Positions 43,655-52,157 are shown, counted from the first letter of the stretch. The stretch is 64,000 nt of DNA from Bacillota bacterium (GCA_023415795.1 JAEZJG010000010.1:1-64000); one strand, 5' to 3'. Translations and numbers: made by a program. The notes: generated from the letters alone by a model not told the origin.

Positions 43655-43684
43655 CGAAAACGCCTTCCAAACGGAGGGCGTTTC
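43655..43684 (+). terminator. Terminator of rplM-rpsI
   Basis: A hairpin of AACGCCTTCC and GGAGGGCGTT (one T-G pair) with a 4-nt loop, followed by TCTGTTTG. Nearly the same sequence recurs at 43833-43862. Confidence 0.75.
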
Positions 43685-43723
43685 TGTTTGTCGAAAAACC
43701 CTACGGTTTTCCGCCAGTTTTCT

Positions 43724-43804
43724 GGCATTATGCAGTTCCTCGTCCCGCAAAACTGCATAATGCCACAAGGTGTGGGCTGCGCGGGCAAAGCCCGTCTTGC
43801 CCAC
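43724..43804. repeat. Cluster of inverted repeats after rpsI
   Basis: A perfect 14-bp inverted repeat (43724-43737 with 43751-43764, GGCATTATGCAGTT and complement) with a 13-nt loop. It is followed by a nested hairpin GTGGGC...GCCCAC enclosing CGGGC-AAA-GCCCG (43772-43804). No open frame is plausible here. Function unknown; a structured RNA or a remnant of a small mobile repeat is possible. Confidence 0.6.
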
Positions 43805-43832
43805 AAAATTATATATAGGTCTTTTTTACATC

Positions 43833-43862
43833 AAAACGCCTTCCAAACGGAGGGCGTTTTTG
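43833..43862. terminator. Second copy of the rpsI terminator hairpin
   Basis: AAAACGCCTTCC-AAAC-GGAGGGCGTTTT, the same element as at 43655-43684 but with longer A/T arms, making it a good bidirectional terminator between the rpsI side and the acyltransferase gene on the minus strand. Confidence 0.75.
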
Positions 43863-43899
43863 GTGGCATATATCAGACAACCACCAAACTATATACCCT

Positions 43900-44778
43900 T
43901 CAAAAGCCACTGTTCCACAGCGCTCTGCCCGTCGTCACCCTCGCGGCGGGAACACAGCCCGGACGTTTAACAGGCTTATCGGGTATCAGGCTCGCGTCGC
44001 GCTTGATGTATTCCACATACTCAAAGTTATCCGGCAATCCCGCACATTCATACATAAACTCAGCGACACGCCGGTGCAGATCCAGCTGCGCCTGACGCAC
44101 GGTCAGCCCCGCCTTAGGGTATATCGGATCACTCAGCATCACAGTGCGCGCCGGTCGCCGAAGCTTTCCGCCCATGCCTTTGCGCTCGCGGTAACGCGTC
44201 ACCATTGCCACCACAGGGGCGCCCAGCTCTGCGGGATACAAAAACGACGTAGGAGGAAAAGGACGTATGCCGGTGTAATACGGCCAAATATGCGCCTCCG
44301 GATAAATAGCCACACACGCCCCTTGGGCATGTCTTTTCTTTACCGCGGCTGTGAAGCCTTCCAGCGCTTTGGGCTGTGTGGGCACAGGTATCGCGCCCAG
44401 CATGGTTACGATATTGCTCAGACCGCGTATAGAGACAGCGTCCGGTCCCGCAATCACATATGTGCGGCGCGGCTGCGTCAACACATGCGGCAAAAACGCG
44501 TCACTCCAATGCGTGTGGTTGCCGTACAGGAAGTATCCGCCCTTAATGTGCCGTAAGCTTTTGCGGTTCACAATCTTCGTTTCGTTTACCACCCGGATAA
44601 CAAATGACACGATCGGCAGAGCGATGGCATAATAGAGCAGAAACGACGCTGCTTTCCAGAACACACCGTTACGGACGAACGGGAATTTGGTATCCACCTT
44701 CCTCGTCCTGATATTCGTCCCCGCAAAATCGTCCGTCGTCTTCGAATAGTAAATCACTCTTTTTTCGGGCTGCGTCAT
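43900..44778 (-). CDS. 1-acylglycerol-3-phosphate acyltransferase (PlsC family)
   Basis: A 292-aa membrane-bound acyltransferase. ATG 44778 follows GGAGGAG. A hydrophobic segment at about 35-60 anchors it. The catalytic H-x4-D is in GNHTHWSD, and EAHIWPYYTGIRPF carries the glycerophosphate-binding Glu-x-x region (variant of EGTR). It transfers acyl chains in phospholipid synthesis. The first 110 bp overlap the 3' end of the glycosyltransferase gene in another frame, so the two are translationally linked. Confidence 0.85.
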   Translation of the reverse strand: MTQPEKRVIYYSKTTDDFAGTNIRTRKVDTKFPFVRNGVFWKAASFLLYYAIALPIVSFVIRVVNETKIVNRKSLRHIKGGYFLYGNHTHWSDAFLPHVLTQPRRTYVIAGPDAVSIRGLSNIVTMLGAIPVPTQPKALEGFTAAVKKRHAQGACVAIYPEAHIWPYYTGIRPFPPTSFLYPAELGAPVVAMVTRYRERKGMGGKLRRPARTVMLSDPIYPKAGLTVRQAQLDLHRRVAEFMYECAGLPDNFEYVEYIKRDASLIPDKPVKRPGCVPAARVTTGRALWNSGF

Positions 44779-45889
44779 AAAACATCTCCTCCATTTCGTC
44801 CATGCATGCTTCAAAATTAAAACGCCCGGCATACCGCGCATACGCGGATGCCCACTTATCCTTTTCTTCGGGGTGCTCCACCCAGTAGTCTATTGCCCGG
44901 GCAAGGCTTTCAGAGTCTTCTGTGCGATACCGGCTGCGGTCACACAGCGCAAACCCGCTTGTAGCGCTCTTGCGTGAGTCAGACGATAATATCACCTTGC
45001 CGCTGGCCATCGCTTCCAGACAAGCAATACCCTCCGCCTCATATTGCGCCGGGTGCACGTATAAATCGGCGTAACCGATGATGTGCTGCAGCTCCCGCCG
45101 GGGGTAGAATCCAAACATGGGCGTCACGCTCAGCTGTTGGGCAGCGTAGGCACGCAGCTTATTCTCCAGCGGCCCCGCTCCGGCGAATATCAGCTGTATG
45201 CTGTCCCGATGCTTCGAGCGGCTGACACCGTCGATCAGCTCCTTATGCGCCTTCTCCTTGCTGTACCGTCCGGTGAACAGTATCACAAAGCGATCACGAA
45301 AGGGCTCCGGCTTCTGCGTCGGCATGGGCTTAAACGTATCGCAAACGCCGTTGGATATCACGCGGTGCGGCAGGAAACGCGTCGCCCCCTCAATCAGCTC
45401 GCACAGCATTTGGCTGGGGTAATGCACGCAATCACAGTGCCGGTACAGCCGCCGGTAAAATACCTTGTATGTGATTAAGTTGGCAAGACCGCAGCGCATC
45501 ATAAATAGATGGCTCGTCAGGTTTTCCGCCAGCGCATGGCAGCCACCCGTCAACGGCACGCCAAGACGCTTGGCAACACGCGCCGCACCTGCGCCCAGCG
45601 AATACGGCAGCATCGCATGTACCACATCCGCACCGCGAATCGCCGTCTCCAGCACACGCCTGTCCGCCTTGGCGAGCGAAACGCCGTTCTTTTTCACATA
45701 GCTGTCGATAGGACCAAAACTCATTGCCGGCACGATGTAATAACCCGGCAGTGCGCGTTTGTCCTCGTCTGCGCACACCACGCGCACGTCATGACCGCGG
45801 CTGCGCATGCTCCGAATTAAATTCATCGCCGCAATCGTCGTGCCGTTGTTTTCTTCGCCCAGCACATCGCTCACAATCGTTATAATCAT
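44669..45889 (-). CDS. Family 4 glycosyltransferase (glycolipid synthase-like)
   Basis: A 406-aa GT-B enzyme. N-terminal domain: ITIVSDVLGEENNGTTIAAM. C-terminal domain: FTGRYSKEKAHKELIDG, then the EX7E motif in YEAEGIACLEAMASGKVIL that binds the nucleotide-sugar donor. It resembles diacylglycerol glucosyltransferases, and coupling to a PlsC-like gene supports a membrane glycolipid product. The C-terminal 40 residues are acidic and overlap the acyltransferase gene. Confidence 0.82.
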   Translation of the reverse strand: MIITIVSDVLGEENNGTTIAAMNLIRSMRSRGHDVRVVCADEDKRALPGYYIVPAMSFGPIDSYVKKNGVSLAKADRRVLETAIRGADVVHAMLPYSLGAGAARVAKRLGVPLTGGCHALAENLTSHLFMMRCGLANLITYKVFYRRLYRHCDCVHYPSQMLCELIEGATRFLPHRVISNGVCDTFKPMPTQKPEPFRDRFVILFTGRYSKEKAHKELIDGVSRSKHRDSIQLIFAGAGPLENKLRAYAAQQLSVTPMFGFYPRRELQHIIGYADLYVHPAQYEAEGIACLEAMASGKVILSSDSRKSATSGFALCDRSRYRTEDSESLARAIDYWVEHPEEKDKWASAYARYAGRFNFEACMDEMEEMFYDAARKKSDLLFEDDGRFCGDEYQDEEGGYQIPVRP

Positions 45890-45989
45890 AACGTGTCTCC
45901 ATATAATAGCGTTTTTATGATGTTTATATACTAAAACAGCCAGGCTTATATGTCACCCGACTCATTGGGTTACGCAAAATAGAGAAAAC

Positions 45990-46022
45990 AGACCCCCCTC
46001 TACTGCGGGTAGAGGGGGGTCT
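45990..46022. terminator. 14-bp perfect hairpin between divergent genes
   Basis: AGACCCCCCTCTAC and its complement enclose a 5-nt loop. The minus strand continues into TGTTTTCTCTATTTTG, so it probably stops minus-strand transcription that runs past the phosphatase gene. It also separates the glycosyltransferase promoter from the XRE promoter. Confidence 0.65.
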
Positions 46023-46039
46023 ACTGCCCGTTACCGCCA

Positions 46040-46068
46040 TTGAACTGGGCGGCTACTTTATGTATAAT
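46040..46068 (+). promoter_or_regulatory. Promoter of the XRE membrane regulator
   Basis: TTGAAC (46040-46045), 17-bp spacer, perfect TATAAT (46063-46068). Because the ATG at 46060 lies inside these elements, it cannot be the translation start; this supports the GTG at 46108. Confidence 0.8.
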
Positions 46069-46107
46069 GGCATAAAACAGTCAATTATGAGGGGAGGCGG
46101 CAGAATC

Positions 46108-46683
46108 GTGGAGGATTTGAAGCAAATCATCGCAGGCAACATCACCGAGCTGAGAAAGCAGCAGAACCTGACGCAGGCAGAGCTGGCAGACATGATGGGC
46201 TATACCGACAAAGCCATCTCTAAGTGGGAGCGCGCCGAATCAATTCCTGATGTGTTGACTCTCAAGTCACTGGCAGACACCTTTGGCGTAACTCTGAACT
46301 ATTTGACCGAGGCCGAACACCCCATGGGCAAAGAAGAGCCTCCACGGCGCACAAAAAACAACCGCCTCATCATATCGCTTCTCGCAGCGGCGGCTGTGTG
46401 GTTTATCGCAACGGTGTTGTTTGTATATCTGCAAATCTATGGCATCAGCAATGTATGGCTGGTGTTTGTGGGCGCGGTGCCCGTATCCATGATTGCGCTG
46501 CTTGTGTTCAACTCCATATGGGGCAAAAAGGTGCTTAACTTTGTCATCATATCCGTGCTGGTGTGGTCTTCACTGGCGTTTGCTTACCTCATGATGCTGC
46601 CCTACAATCTGTTTCTGATATTTGCAATCGGTATTCCGATTCAAGTGCTCATCATACTCTGGTCACAGATCAAGACGCACTGA
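46108..46683 (+). CDS. XRE-family regulator with C-terminal membrane domain
   Basis: A 191-aa protein. A helix-turn-helix spans about 5-60 (ITELRKQQNLTQAELADMMG, YTDKAISKWERAESIP). After a short basic linker come four TM helices (from LIISLLAAAAVWFIATVLFVYL onward). GTG 46108 has GGGGAGG upstream. Membrane-tethered XRE regulators of this kind are common in Firmicutes; target genes are unknown. Confidence 0.85.
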   Translation: MEDLKQIIAGNITELRKQQNLTQAELADMMGYTDKAISKWERAESIPDVLTLKSLADTFGVTLNYLTEAEHPMGKEEPPRRTKNNRLIISLLAAAAVWFIATVLFVYLQIYGISNVWLVFVGAVPVSMIALLVFNSIWGKKVLNFVIISVLVWSSLAFAYLMMLPYNLFLIFAIGIPIQVLIILWSQIKTH

Positions 46684-46687
46684 ACGC

Positions 46688-47764
46688 TCAGCCGCGTTCA
46701 CAAACCAGCATTGTCACATCGTCGGCGCGCGTCTGCGTAAACTTGCGCTTGATCTCGTCCAGCAGCTCTCGTCCGTGCAGATCGCTCATCAATATCGCAC
46801 TTAAATCCTCGCTGGAGGCTTGCTCCGTGTGTATGCCATCCAAGCCGTCGGTATACAAGAACAGCTTTTCACCCTTTTCCAGCACGCCCTCAATCTGCTG
46901 GTGCATCGCGCTGTCCACCCAGCGGCATATTGGCGTCCCGGGCAGCAGCACCTCGCGAATGCCCTCCCGTCCGGCAATTAACGGCGGCACGCTGTGTCCT
47001 GCGTTGGTGCAAACAAATTTTCCCGTTGCCGGTGTCAGTGCCACCAGAAACACAGTGATGTAGATGCTCTCCTCGGTGTGCAGCTCCTCGAATGAGTCCT
47101 GCAGATTCTGCAACACGCGCACCGGCTCAACGCCCGGCACCTTGCACTGGGCAAAAAGCTCTTGCCGTAAATAGACTGTCAGCATCGCCGGCATAACGCC
47201 GTGTCCCGAAACATCCGCAATGTACATAAAAAGCCGCCCGTCACGCGTCTGGAAACAATCATACATGTCTCCACCCAGCGCTTCGCACGGCAAAAACTCT
47301 GCGGCAAAGCTGTAGCCCTGCAAGTCGGGCAGCATATGCCGCAATATGGACAGCTGCAGACTGCGCGCAACCTCAAGGTCCTTTACCATGCGCGAGTTGC
47401 TGATCATCAGCTTGTCCTTCAAATTTTGTTCCTTGGTGATATCGGTGAACACCTCCAGCGCATATACGCCGCCCTCAAACTCCACCGGCCCTGCAGATAC
47501 CGCATATACGCGGCTGCGCCCCCGCATCATCGTGCTATAACGGCGCTTATCCGCTATGCAGCGGCGCACAATGCAGTCAGCACACTTTTTGGTGCTGCCC
47601 GGCAGTCTGTCGCAGTTGTCCTCCTGTTCGCCAAATCTGGTTATAAGCGCTCTGTTGGCAAACAACACCCTGCCATCCGGGTCAATCACGCGCACCATAT
47701 CCGGCATTTCGTCCAAAACGGCAACCGAAAAGGTGTTGGAACTGAATACCCCCGTGTCATTCAT
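46688..47764 (-). CDS. PAS-PP2C (SpoIIE-type) serine phosphatase
   Basis: A 358-aa protein. The N-terminal PAS domain (about 10-115) has an extra cysteine cluster (KKCADCIVRRC). A short coiled region (KDKLMISNSRMVKDLEVARSLQ, given in part) links it to the PP2C/SpoIIE domain, with metal-binding aspartates in LGGDMYDCF and IADVSGHGVMPAM and ending DVTMLVCER. Such proteins dephosphorylate anti-anti-sigma factors, linking a sensed signal to stress or sporulation sigma control. No anti-sigma partner is adjacent. Confidence 0.88.
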   Translation of the reverse strand: MNDTGVFSSNTFSVAVLDEMPDMVRVIDPDGRVLFANRALITRFGEQEDNCDRLPGSTKKCADCIVRRCIADKRRYSTMMRGRSRVYAVSAGPVEFEGGVYALEVFTDITKEQNLKDKLMISNSRMVKDLEVARSLQLSILRHMLPDLQGYSFAAEFLPCEALGGDMYDCFQTRDGRLFMYIADVSGHGVMPAMLTVYLRQELFAQCKVPGVEPVRVLQNLQDSFEELHTEESIYITVFLVALTPATGKFVCTNAGHSVPPLIAGREGIREVLLPGTPICRWVDSAMHQQIEGVLEKGEKLFLYTDGLDGIHTEQASSEDLSAILMSDLHGRELLDEIKRKFTQTRADDVTMLVCERG

Positions 47765-47857
47765 TTTTAATACCCCTACACCAATTAAGACTTAATCCCC
47801 TAAATAAAACAAAAAGCACGCCAAAAGCGTTTTAAGCTTTCTGACGTTTAAAACAAA

Positions 47858-48100
47858 TCAGTTTCTTTTATCTTTATTATCAATTGCCATGATCTCGAAC
47901 AGCAACCTATCGAGAGCCTGGCTCTGCTTCAAAACTCCGATATCCATCCCGAGGTTGGATGCACCCTTTTCATATTGTCTGATAATCAGATTCTCTAGCT
48001 TTTGGCGTTCAATCAGCATTTGTCTGTGCAGTCTTCTGCTTTTTTCAGACAAAGCTAGGTCGCACAATACAGGCGACTCCGGCCTTACGATATGATTCAT
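47858..48100 (-). CDS. Spo0E-like sporulation regulatory protein
   Basis: An 80-aa helical protein with LIERQKLENLIIRQYEKG and the signature SQALDRLL (S-Q-x-L-D), as in Spo0E-family aspartyl phosphatases that dephosphorylate Spo0A-P. ATG 48100 is chosen; TTG and GTG codons lie in frame to 48115. It points to a sporulation phosphorelay in this organism. The linker between helices is longer than usual. Confidence 0.75.
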   Translation of the reverse strand: MNHIVRPESPVLCDLALSEKSRRLHRQMLIERQKLENLIIRQYEKGASNLGMDIGVLKQSQALDRLLFEIMAIDNKDKRN

Positions 48101-48158
48101 CACCACTACCCCCAAATTCTTGAACCCTTTTACGACGCCTCACACTTTATATATTATA

Positions 48159-48395
48159 TTACTTAGCAGCAACAACCTCAGCCGCCAAAATATTATCCGC
48201 CTTGAAGGTGCTTATCCGCCGCCGCAGCCTGCAATAAGCTACCACTCCGTCTTCATGTATGCTCTTTATCACGATCACCCGCTGTGTCATACCCTCCTTA
48301 CCCTCATAAATAATTCTCACGGGCAAGCTGTCACGATATGCAATCTGCAGTGTCTTCATAATCATATTTATCATAACCGTATCAACTTGCTTCAT
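48159..48395 (-). CDS. Small WYL-like domain protein
   Basis: A 78-aa protein whose core (LPVRIIYEGKEGMTQRVIVIKSIHED, given in part, then VVAYCRLRRRISTFKADNILAAEVV) matches the beta-rich WYL fold: an RxIxYxG start and a CxLRRxxRxFxxDxI end. It is a stand-alone domain without a helix-turn-helix. The start is uncertain because no clear ribosome site is visible. It may bind a nucleic acid or small-molecule signal. Confidence 0.55.
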   Translation of the reverse strand: MKQVDTVMINMIMKTLQIAYRDSLPVRIIYEGKEGMTQRVIVIKSIHEDGVVAYCRLRRRISTFKADNILAAEVVAAK

Positions 48396-48531
48396 AATAT
48401 CACACAAAATATCTTTTTTGTATAGCGTTTCGACAAAATTAGTGCAAATAAATCATAACATTTACAGTATTTCTGTCGCAATTCATGCGCTATAATGATA
48501 CGTATCAAAATTTGGTAAGGAGAGCTTGGCC

Positions 48532-49005
48532 TTGGACGTAATCCACATATACAAAGCACAGCGCCTGCTTTGCCTGCTCCGTGACGGTAATGAGCTGTTT
48601 TGTTGTGGTATCGGGCTTGGGCAAAGCCCCACAGGGCACAAAGGCGCCGAGGGCGACGGCAGAACGCCGGAGGGAGAATACCGCATTTGCACACGCAATG
48701 ATCGTTCCAAGTACACGCTGTTTTTGGGTCTTAATTACCCCCGTCCCGCCGATGCACAAGCCGCCTTTGCAGCGAGCCGCGTCACCGAATCACAGTTTTT
48801 CGCGATACTTAACGCGCACAAGCTCGGAAAGCGCCCCCCGTGGGACACACCATTGGGCGGTCAGATTGGCATCCATGGCGGCGGCATATCGGAGGGCGCC
48901 GGCCTTGCGGACAGCACGGCGGGCTGCATTGCCCTGCTGGACAGTGATATTCGCATGCTGTGGGAGCTCGCTCCGATGGACATTACGGTAAATATATATC
49001 CATAG
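48532..49005 (+). CDS. L,D-transpeptidase (YkuD domain)
   Basis: A 157-aa single YkuD domain. TTG 48532 is at good distance from AAGGAG; TTG 48526 is too close. The catalytic motif is IGIHGGG...DSTAGCIALLDSD (His and Cys, in the last 50 residues). Enzymes of this kind form 3-3 cross-links in peptidoglycan. No signal peptide or TM helix is present, which is unusual, so either export is non-classical or the start is wrong. A TATAAT lies at 48491-48496 without a good -35. Confidence 0.82.
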   Translation: MDVIHIYKAQRLLCLLRDGNELFCCGIGLGQSPTGHKGAEGDGRTPEGEYRICTRNDRSKYTLFLGLNYPRPADAQAAFAASRVTESQFFAILNAHKLGKRPPWDTPLGGQIGIHGGGISEGAGLADSTAGCIALLDSDIRMLWELAPMDITVNIYP

Positions 49006-49061
49006 CCGTTTAAAACTAAAGGAGGATGTGCTCAGATGCCCATCCCCCCTTGCTTTTTCGT

Positions 49062-50456
49062 TTACTCCACCGGCTCCGTCGCAGTCTCCGCTATCTTTGC
49101 TTCCTTCTCCTTGCCCAGGTACTCCGGCAGCTGCATGCCCGCCATATTGAATAGGTCGTTCATCGGCGGTATGCTCTTCATCAGGCCGGACAGGAAGTTT
49201 GCGGTAGATGAATCCCCCTTGCCGTTGCCGCTGTCCCACACCGTTACCTTGTCGATCTTCAGGTTCTTGATAGCCTCCACCTGCACCTTGACGATATCCT
49301 CCATCTTGTCGGCGATCATCATGCGCACCGCCGCGTTTGAATCCCCGTCCGTTGCGCCGATGATCTGCTTGAAGCCCTCGGCCTGCTTAACCAGTATCTC
49401 GTTGATACCGCGCGCCTGTGCCTCCATCTTCTGGAATATCGCGTCCGCCTCGCCCTTGGCGATCCGTCTGAAACGCTCCGCTTCCGCCTCCGCGTCGATT
49501 TCCATCTTGCGCTTGTCGATCTCCGCCTTCACGATGATATCGGCTTCCTTCGATGCCTGCTCGCGGCTGGCGCGTTGCTTTTCAGCGGCTTCTTCCGCGG
49601 CATACGCTTCTTCCAAGGCCTTGGCAGTCTGCACCTTCTCCGCCGCGGTCGCACGACGCAGCGCTTCCGCTTCGCGTTCACGGCGCAGTGCGTCGGAATT
49701 TGCGATGGTGATTTTGGCGGTGTTTTCGCCCTCAATAGCCTGCGAGTTAGACTCGGCCACGCTGATGCGCTGATCCTTTTGTGCCAGCGCCTCGCCGATT
49801 GCGCCGTCTCTGTCCTTCTCCGCCACACTCTTCTTGGCATCGTTGATGGCCTTGGCAGCCGCTTCCTTACCCAGCGCTTCAATATATCCCGACTCGTCGT
49901 TGATGTCCGTCACGTTCACGTTGATGAGCCGGAGGCCAATCTTTTTCAGCTCAGACTCCACATTGCTGGACACCGCTTCAAGGAACAGATCGCGGTCGGT
50001 GTTGATCTCCTCAATGTCCATCGTAGCTACCACCAAACGCAGCTGTCCGAAAATGATGTCCTTCGCCAGCTCCTCAATCTCCTTGAGGCCCAGCCCCAAC
50101 AGACGCTCTGCCGCGTTCTGCATAATGCCCGCCTCGGTAGAGATACCCACCGTAAAGCGCGACGGCACATCAATACGGATGTTCTGCTTGGACAGCGCGT
50201 TCGTCAGATCCACAGTAATGGACATTGGTGTCAAGCTGAGGAACGAGTAGTCCTGTATCAACGGCCAGATGAACGCCGCGCCGCCGTGTACGCATTTCGC
50301 GCTGCGCTGTCCGCCGTCCGAGCTGCGCCCCACACGACCGTAAATCACAAGTATTCTGTCGGAAGGGCATTTTTTATATCGAGCTAATATCGATATAAAT
50401 GTCGTGAATAAAAGAATTACCGCAACGATGATAAAAATAATCCAACCAATCTCCAT
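49062..50456 (-). CDS. floA: Flotillin-like SPFH membrane-scaffold protein
   Basis: A 464-aa protein. An N-terminal TM hairpin (IGWIIFIIVAVILLFTTFISIL) is followed by the SPFH domain (VPSRFTVGISTEAG, EELAKDIIFGQLRLVVATM). A long Ala/Glu-rich coiled coil (about 210-360) carries EA repeats and leads to a C-terminal assembly domain. It is longer than FloA and closer to FloT/YuaG, so the symbol is only approximate. It forms oligomeric membrane platforms. It lies directly after an NfeD-like gene, its usual partner. Confidence 0.88.
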   Translation of the reverse strand: MEIGWIIFIIVAVILLFTTFISILARYKKCPSDRILVIYGRVGRSSDGGQRSAKCVHGGAAFIWPLIQDYSFLSLTPMSITVDLTNALSKQNIRIDVPSRFTVGISTEAGIMQNAAERLLGLGLKEIEELAKDIIFGQLRLVVATMDIEEINTDRDLFLEAVSSNVESELKKIGLRLINVNVTDINDESGYIEALGKEAAAKAINDAKKSVAEKDRDGAIGEALAQKDQRISVAESNSQAIEGENTAKITIANSDALRREREAEALRRATAAEKVQTAKALEEAYAAEEAAEKQRASREQASKEADIIVKAEIDKRKMEIDAEAEAERFRRIAKGEADAIFQKMEAQARGINEILVKQAEGFKQIIGATDGDSNAAVRMMIADKMEDIVKVQVEAIKNLKIDKVTVWDSGNGKGDSSTANFLSGLMKSIPPMNDLFNMAGMQLPEYLGKEKEAKIAETATEPVE

Positions 50457-50465
50457 ATGTACCCC

Positions 50466-51083
50466 CTATTTTTTTACTATCAGCGTGTTGCCGATATTGC
50501 CGGTAACCTGAACGGTCTCTCCTGTCTTGAGCCGCACATCCTCATCAGTGATTGCCTCAGCCTCCACCAGCCGTTCCTGTATGAGCACCATCACCTTACC
50601 GCGCCCCTCGCGGCTGGCCGGAACGGGGATGTATACCTGCGCCGCCAAACCTACCGCATTGGAGTAGCGAATGTTGCCGCTGTCCTGCAAGCGCCGCGCC
50701 GCGTTAAACATCAGCCCAATGGCCAGCATTGCCAGCAGTCCCGCCGCAACGGAGATCAGCACGATCAGCGCCAGCGGCATCTCAGAACCGGCCAGCAGAT
50801 AGCCCGACCAGCCGAATATGCAGAAGAACGCCACGATTCCGCGCACCGTGAAGAAACGGAAGCCCGCAACCGCCGCCACATCCTCTGTGTGTCCATCGGC
50901 ATGACCATCCAAATGCCCCGATAGGTCTGTGTCGGCGTCAGCGTCAGCGCCGTCGGTGTCGCCGTGTCCACCCAGCCCAACAAACGTCAGTATCGTCTGT
51001 ATGATGAGTACAATGGTAAACGGAACCGCCGCACACAGGTATATCTGTTGCAACAGGTTCAGCGCGTTCCACCATTCAGCCAT
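50466..51083 (-). CDS. NfeD-like membrane protein, flotillin partner
   Basis: A 205-aa protein: TM1 (IYLCAAVPFTIVLIIQTILTFV), a loop rich in Asp, Gly and His (residues about 38-70), two or three TM helices at about 75-130, then a C-terminal OB-fold domain (GLAAQVYIPVPAS to VQVTGNIGNTLIVKK) as in NfeD/YuaF proteins. The acidic-His loop outside the membrane may bind divalent metal; that loop is unusual. It is 9 bp upstream of the flotillin gene. Confidence 0.82.
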   Translation of the reverse strand: MAEWWNALNLLQQIYLCAAVPFTIVLIIQTILTFVGLGGHGDTDGADADADTDLSGHLDGHADGHTEDVAAVAGFRFFTVRGIVAFFCIFGWSGYLLAGSEMPLALIVLISVAAGLLAMLAIGLMFNAARRLQDSGNIRYSNAVGLAAQVYIPVPASREGRGKVMVLIQERLVEAEAITDEDVRLKTGETVQVTGNIGNTLIVKK

Positions 51084-51216
51084 ACCGTCACCCCTTTACA
51101 TATATATTGCCACTTAAGTATTCGATATCAGACAGGTAATTCCTTGTAATGCCTTAATAAATATGTTGACATTTGGTATTTTTACCACACGCCATATCTC
51201 ACTAATTTCTTGATGC

Positions 51217-51984
51217 TTAATCCAAATCCCGCAGCTTGCTGAAATCCTCCTTGATCGGGTCATCTTCAAAGCCCATGATGGGGTTCTTGTAGCGGATGAC
51301 CAGTACCAGACCAATAAGCAGCAGCACCGTCATACCGCCCAGCACATAGATGAGCACCGGGTCTGTGCCATCGGACTGATAAATCCTGTAGGGAACCAGC
51401 TTAGACTCAATAGCAGCAGGATCGTCAGTGCCGAACACATCGTATTCCGCGCACCAATCAACGAAGGAGCCGTTTTCATAGAAGGAGGGGTCTCGCGCCC
51501 ACTCCAGATAATATCCTTTCAGCTCATCCGACAGCTCGGCAATGCCGGCGCTCTCTACCGTCAGATAGTTATCGTAGCCTGTACCCATCCACGTCTGCTC
51601 AACCACCTTGTCCAGCGTTTCATATTCCAATGGCGTCGCTTTGTAGGTGATCAAGTAGCTGGGCATCATCGTGCTTTCATCGTATACGGGAATAACGTAA
51701 TAAAGCTCTGTACTTTTGTCGGAGGTACGCAGGCCCAGGTTCGATTCATACCCTTCGGCATATACGCCCAGCGCAACATCGATAACCCCTTGCGTCATCA
51801 GGTTCGTATCCAGCTTTTCAGCAGGCAGCGTGTTGAAGCTGGGGCGTCCGTTTTCACGAAGCGACTGCTGTTCACCGCTCCACAGAACATAGCACAGTAT
51901 CGTCAGCCCAAGGCTTATGGCGGCCAATACGGCCAGCGTTATTTTGAGACCCTTCTTTGTTCGCGGCAGGGGGATGGGAATCAT
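51217..51984 (-). CDS. Bitopic membrane protein of unknown function
   Basis: A 255-aa protein with TM helices near each end: about 15-35 (ITLAVLAAISLGLTILCYVL) and about 205-225 (VLIYVLGGMTVLLLIGLVLVI). The part between, about 170 residues, is outside the cell and rich in Tyr, Asp and Glu. AAGGAGGAGG precedes the ATG. I know no matching family. The gene lies upstream of the NfeD/flotillin pair in the same direction, so a link to membrane domains is possible. Confidence 0.7.
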   Translation of the reverse strand: MIPIPLPRTKKGLKITLAVLAAISLGLTILCYVLWSGEQQSLRENGRPSFNTLPAEKLDTNLMTQGVIDVALGVYAEGYESNLGLRTSDKSTELYYVIPVYDESTMMPSYLITYKATPLEYETLDKVVEQTWMGTGYDNYLTVESAGIAELSDELKGYYLEWARDPSFYENGSFVDWCAEYDVFGTDDPAAIESKLVPYRIYQSDGTDPVLIYVLGGMTVLLLIGLVLVIRYKNPIMGFEDDPIKEDFSKLRDLD

Positions 51985-52157
51985 ATAATGCCTCCTCCTT
52001 ATGCTCGACTCTTAGTATTATAAAATGTCTTGATTTTATATTTTTCGCTGTGAAGTGATTAGATTCCTTTTTACGCAGAAAATTACGTAAATAACAGAAC
52101 AACCGGTAGTTATCTATCCACACTATCCACAATTTACTCCTTATGCCCCTATCTCCC

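Noticed and set aside
46060..46107. ATG 46060 as start of the XRE membrane regulator
   Set aside because: It lies within the predicted -10 region (TATAAT at 46063), so it would not be transcribed; GTG 46108 has a ribosome site.
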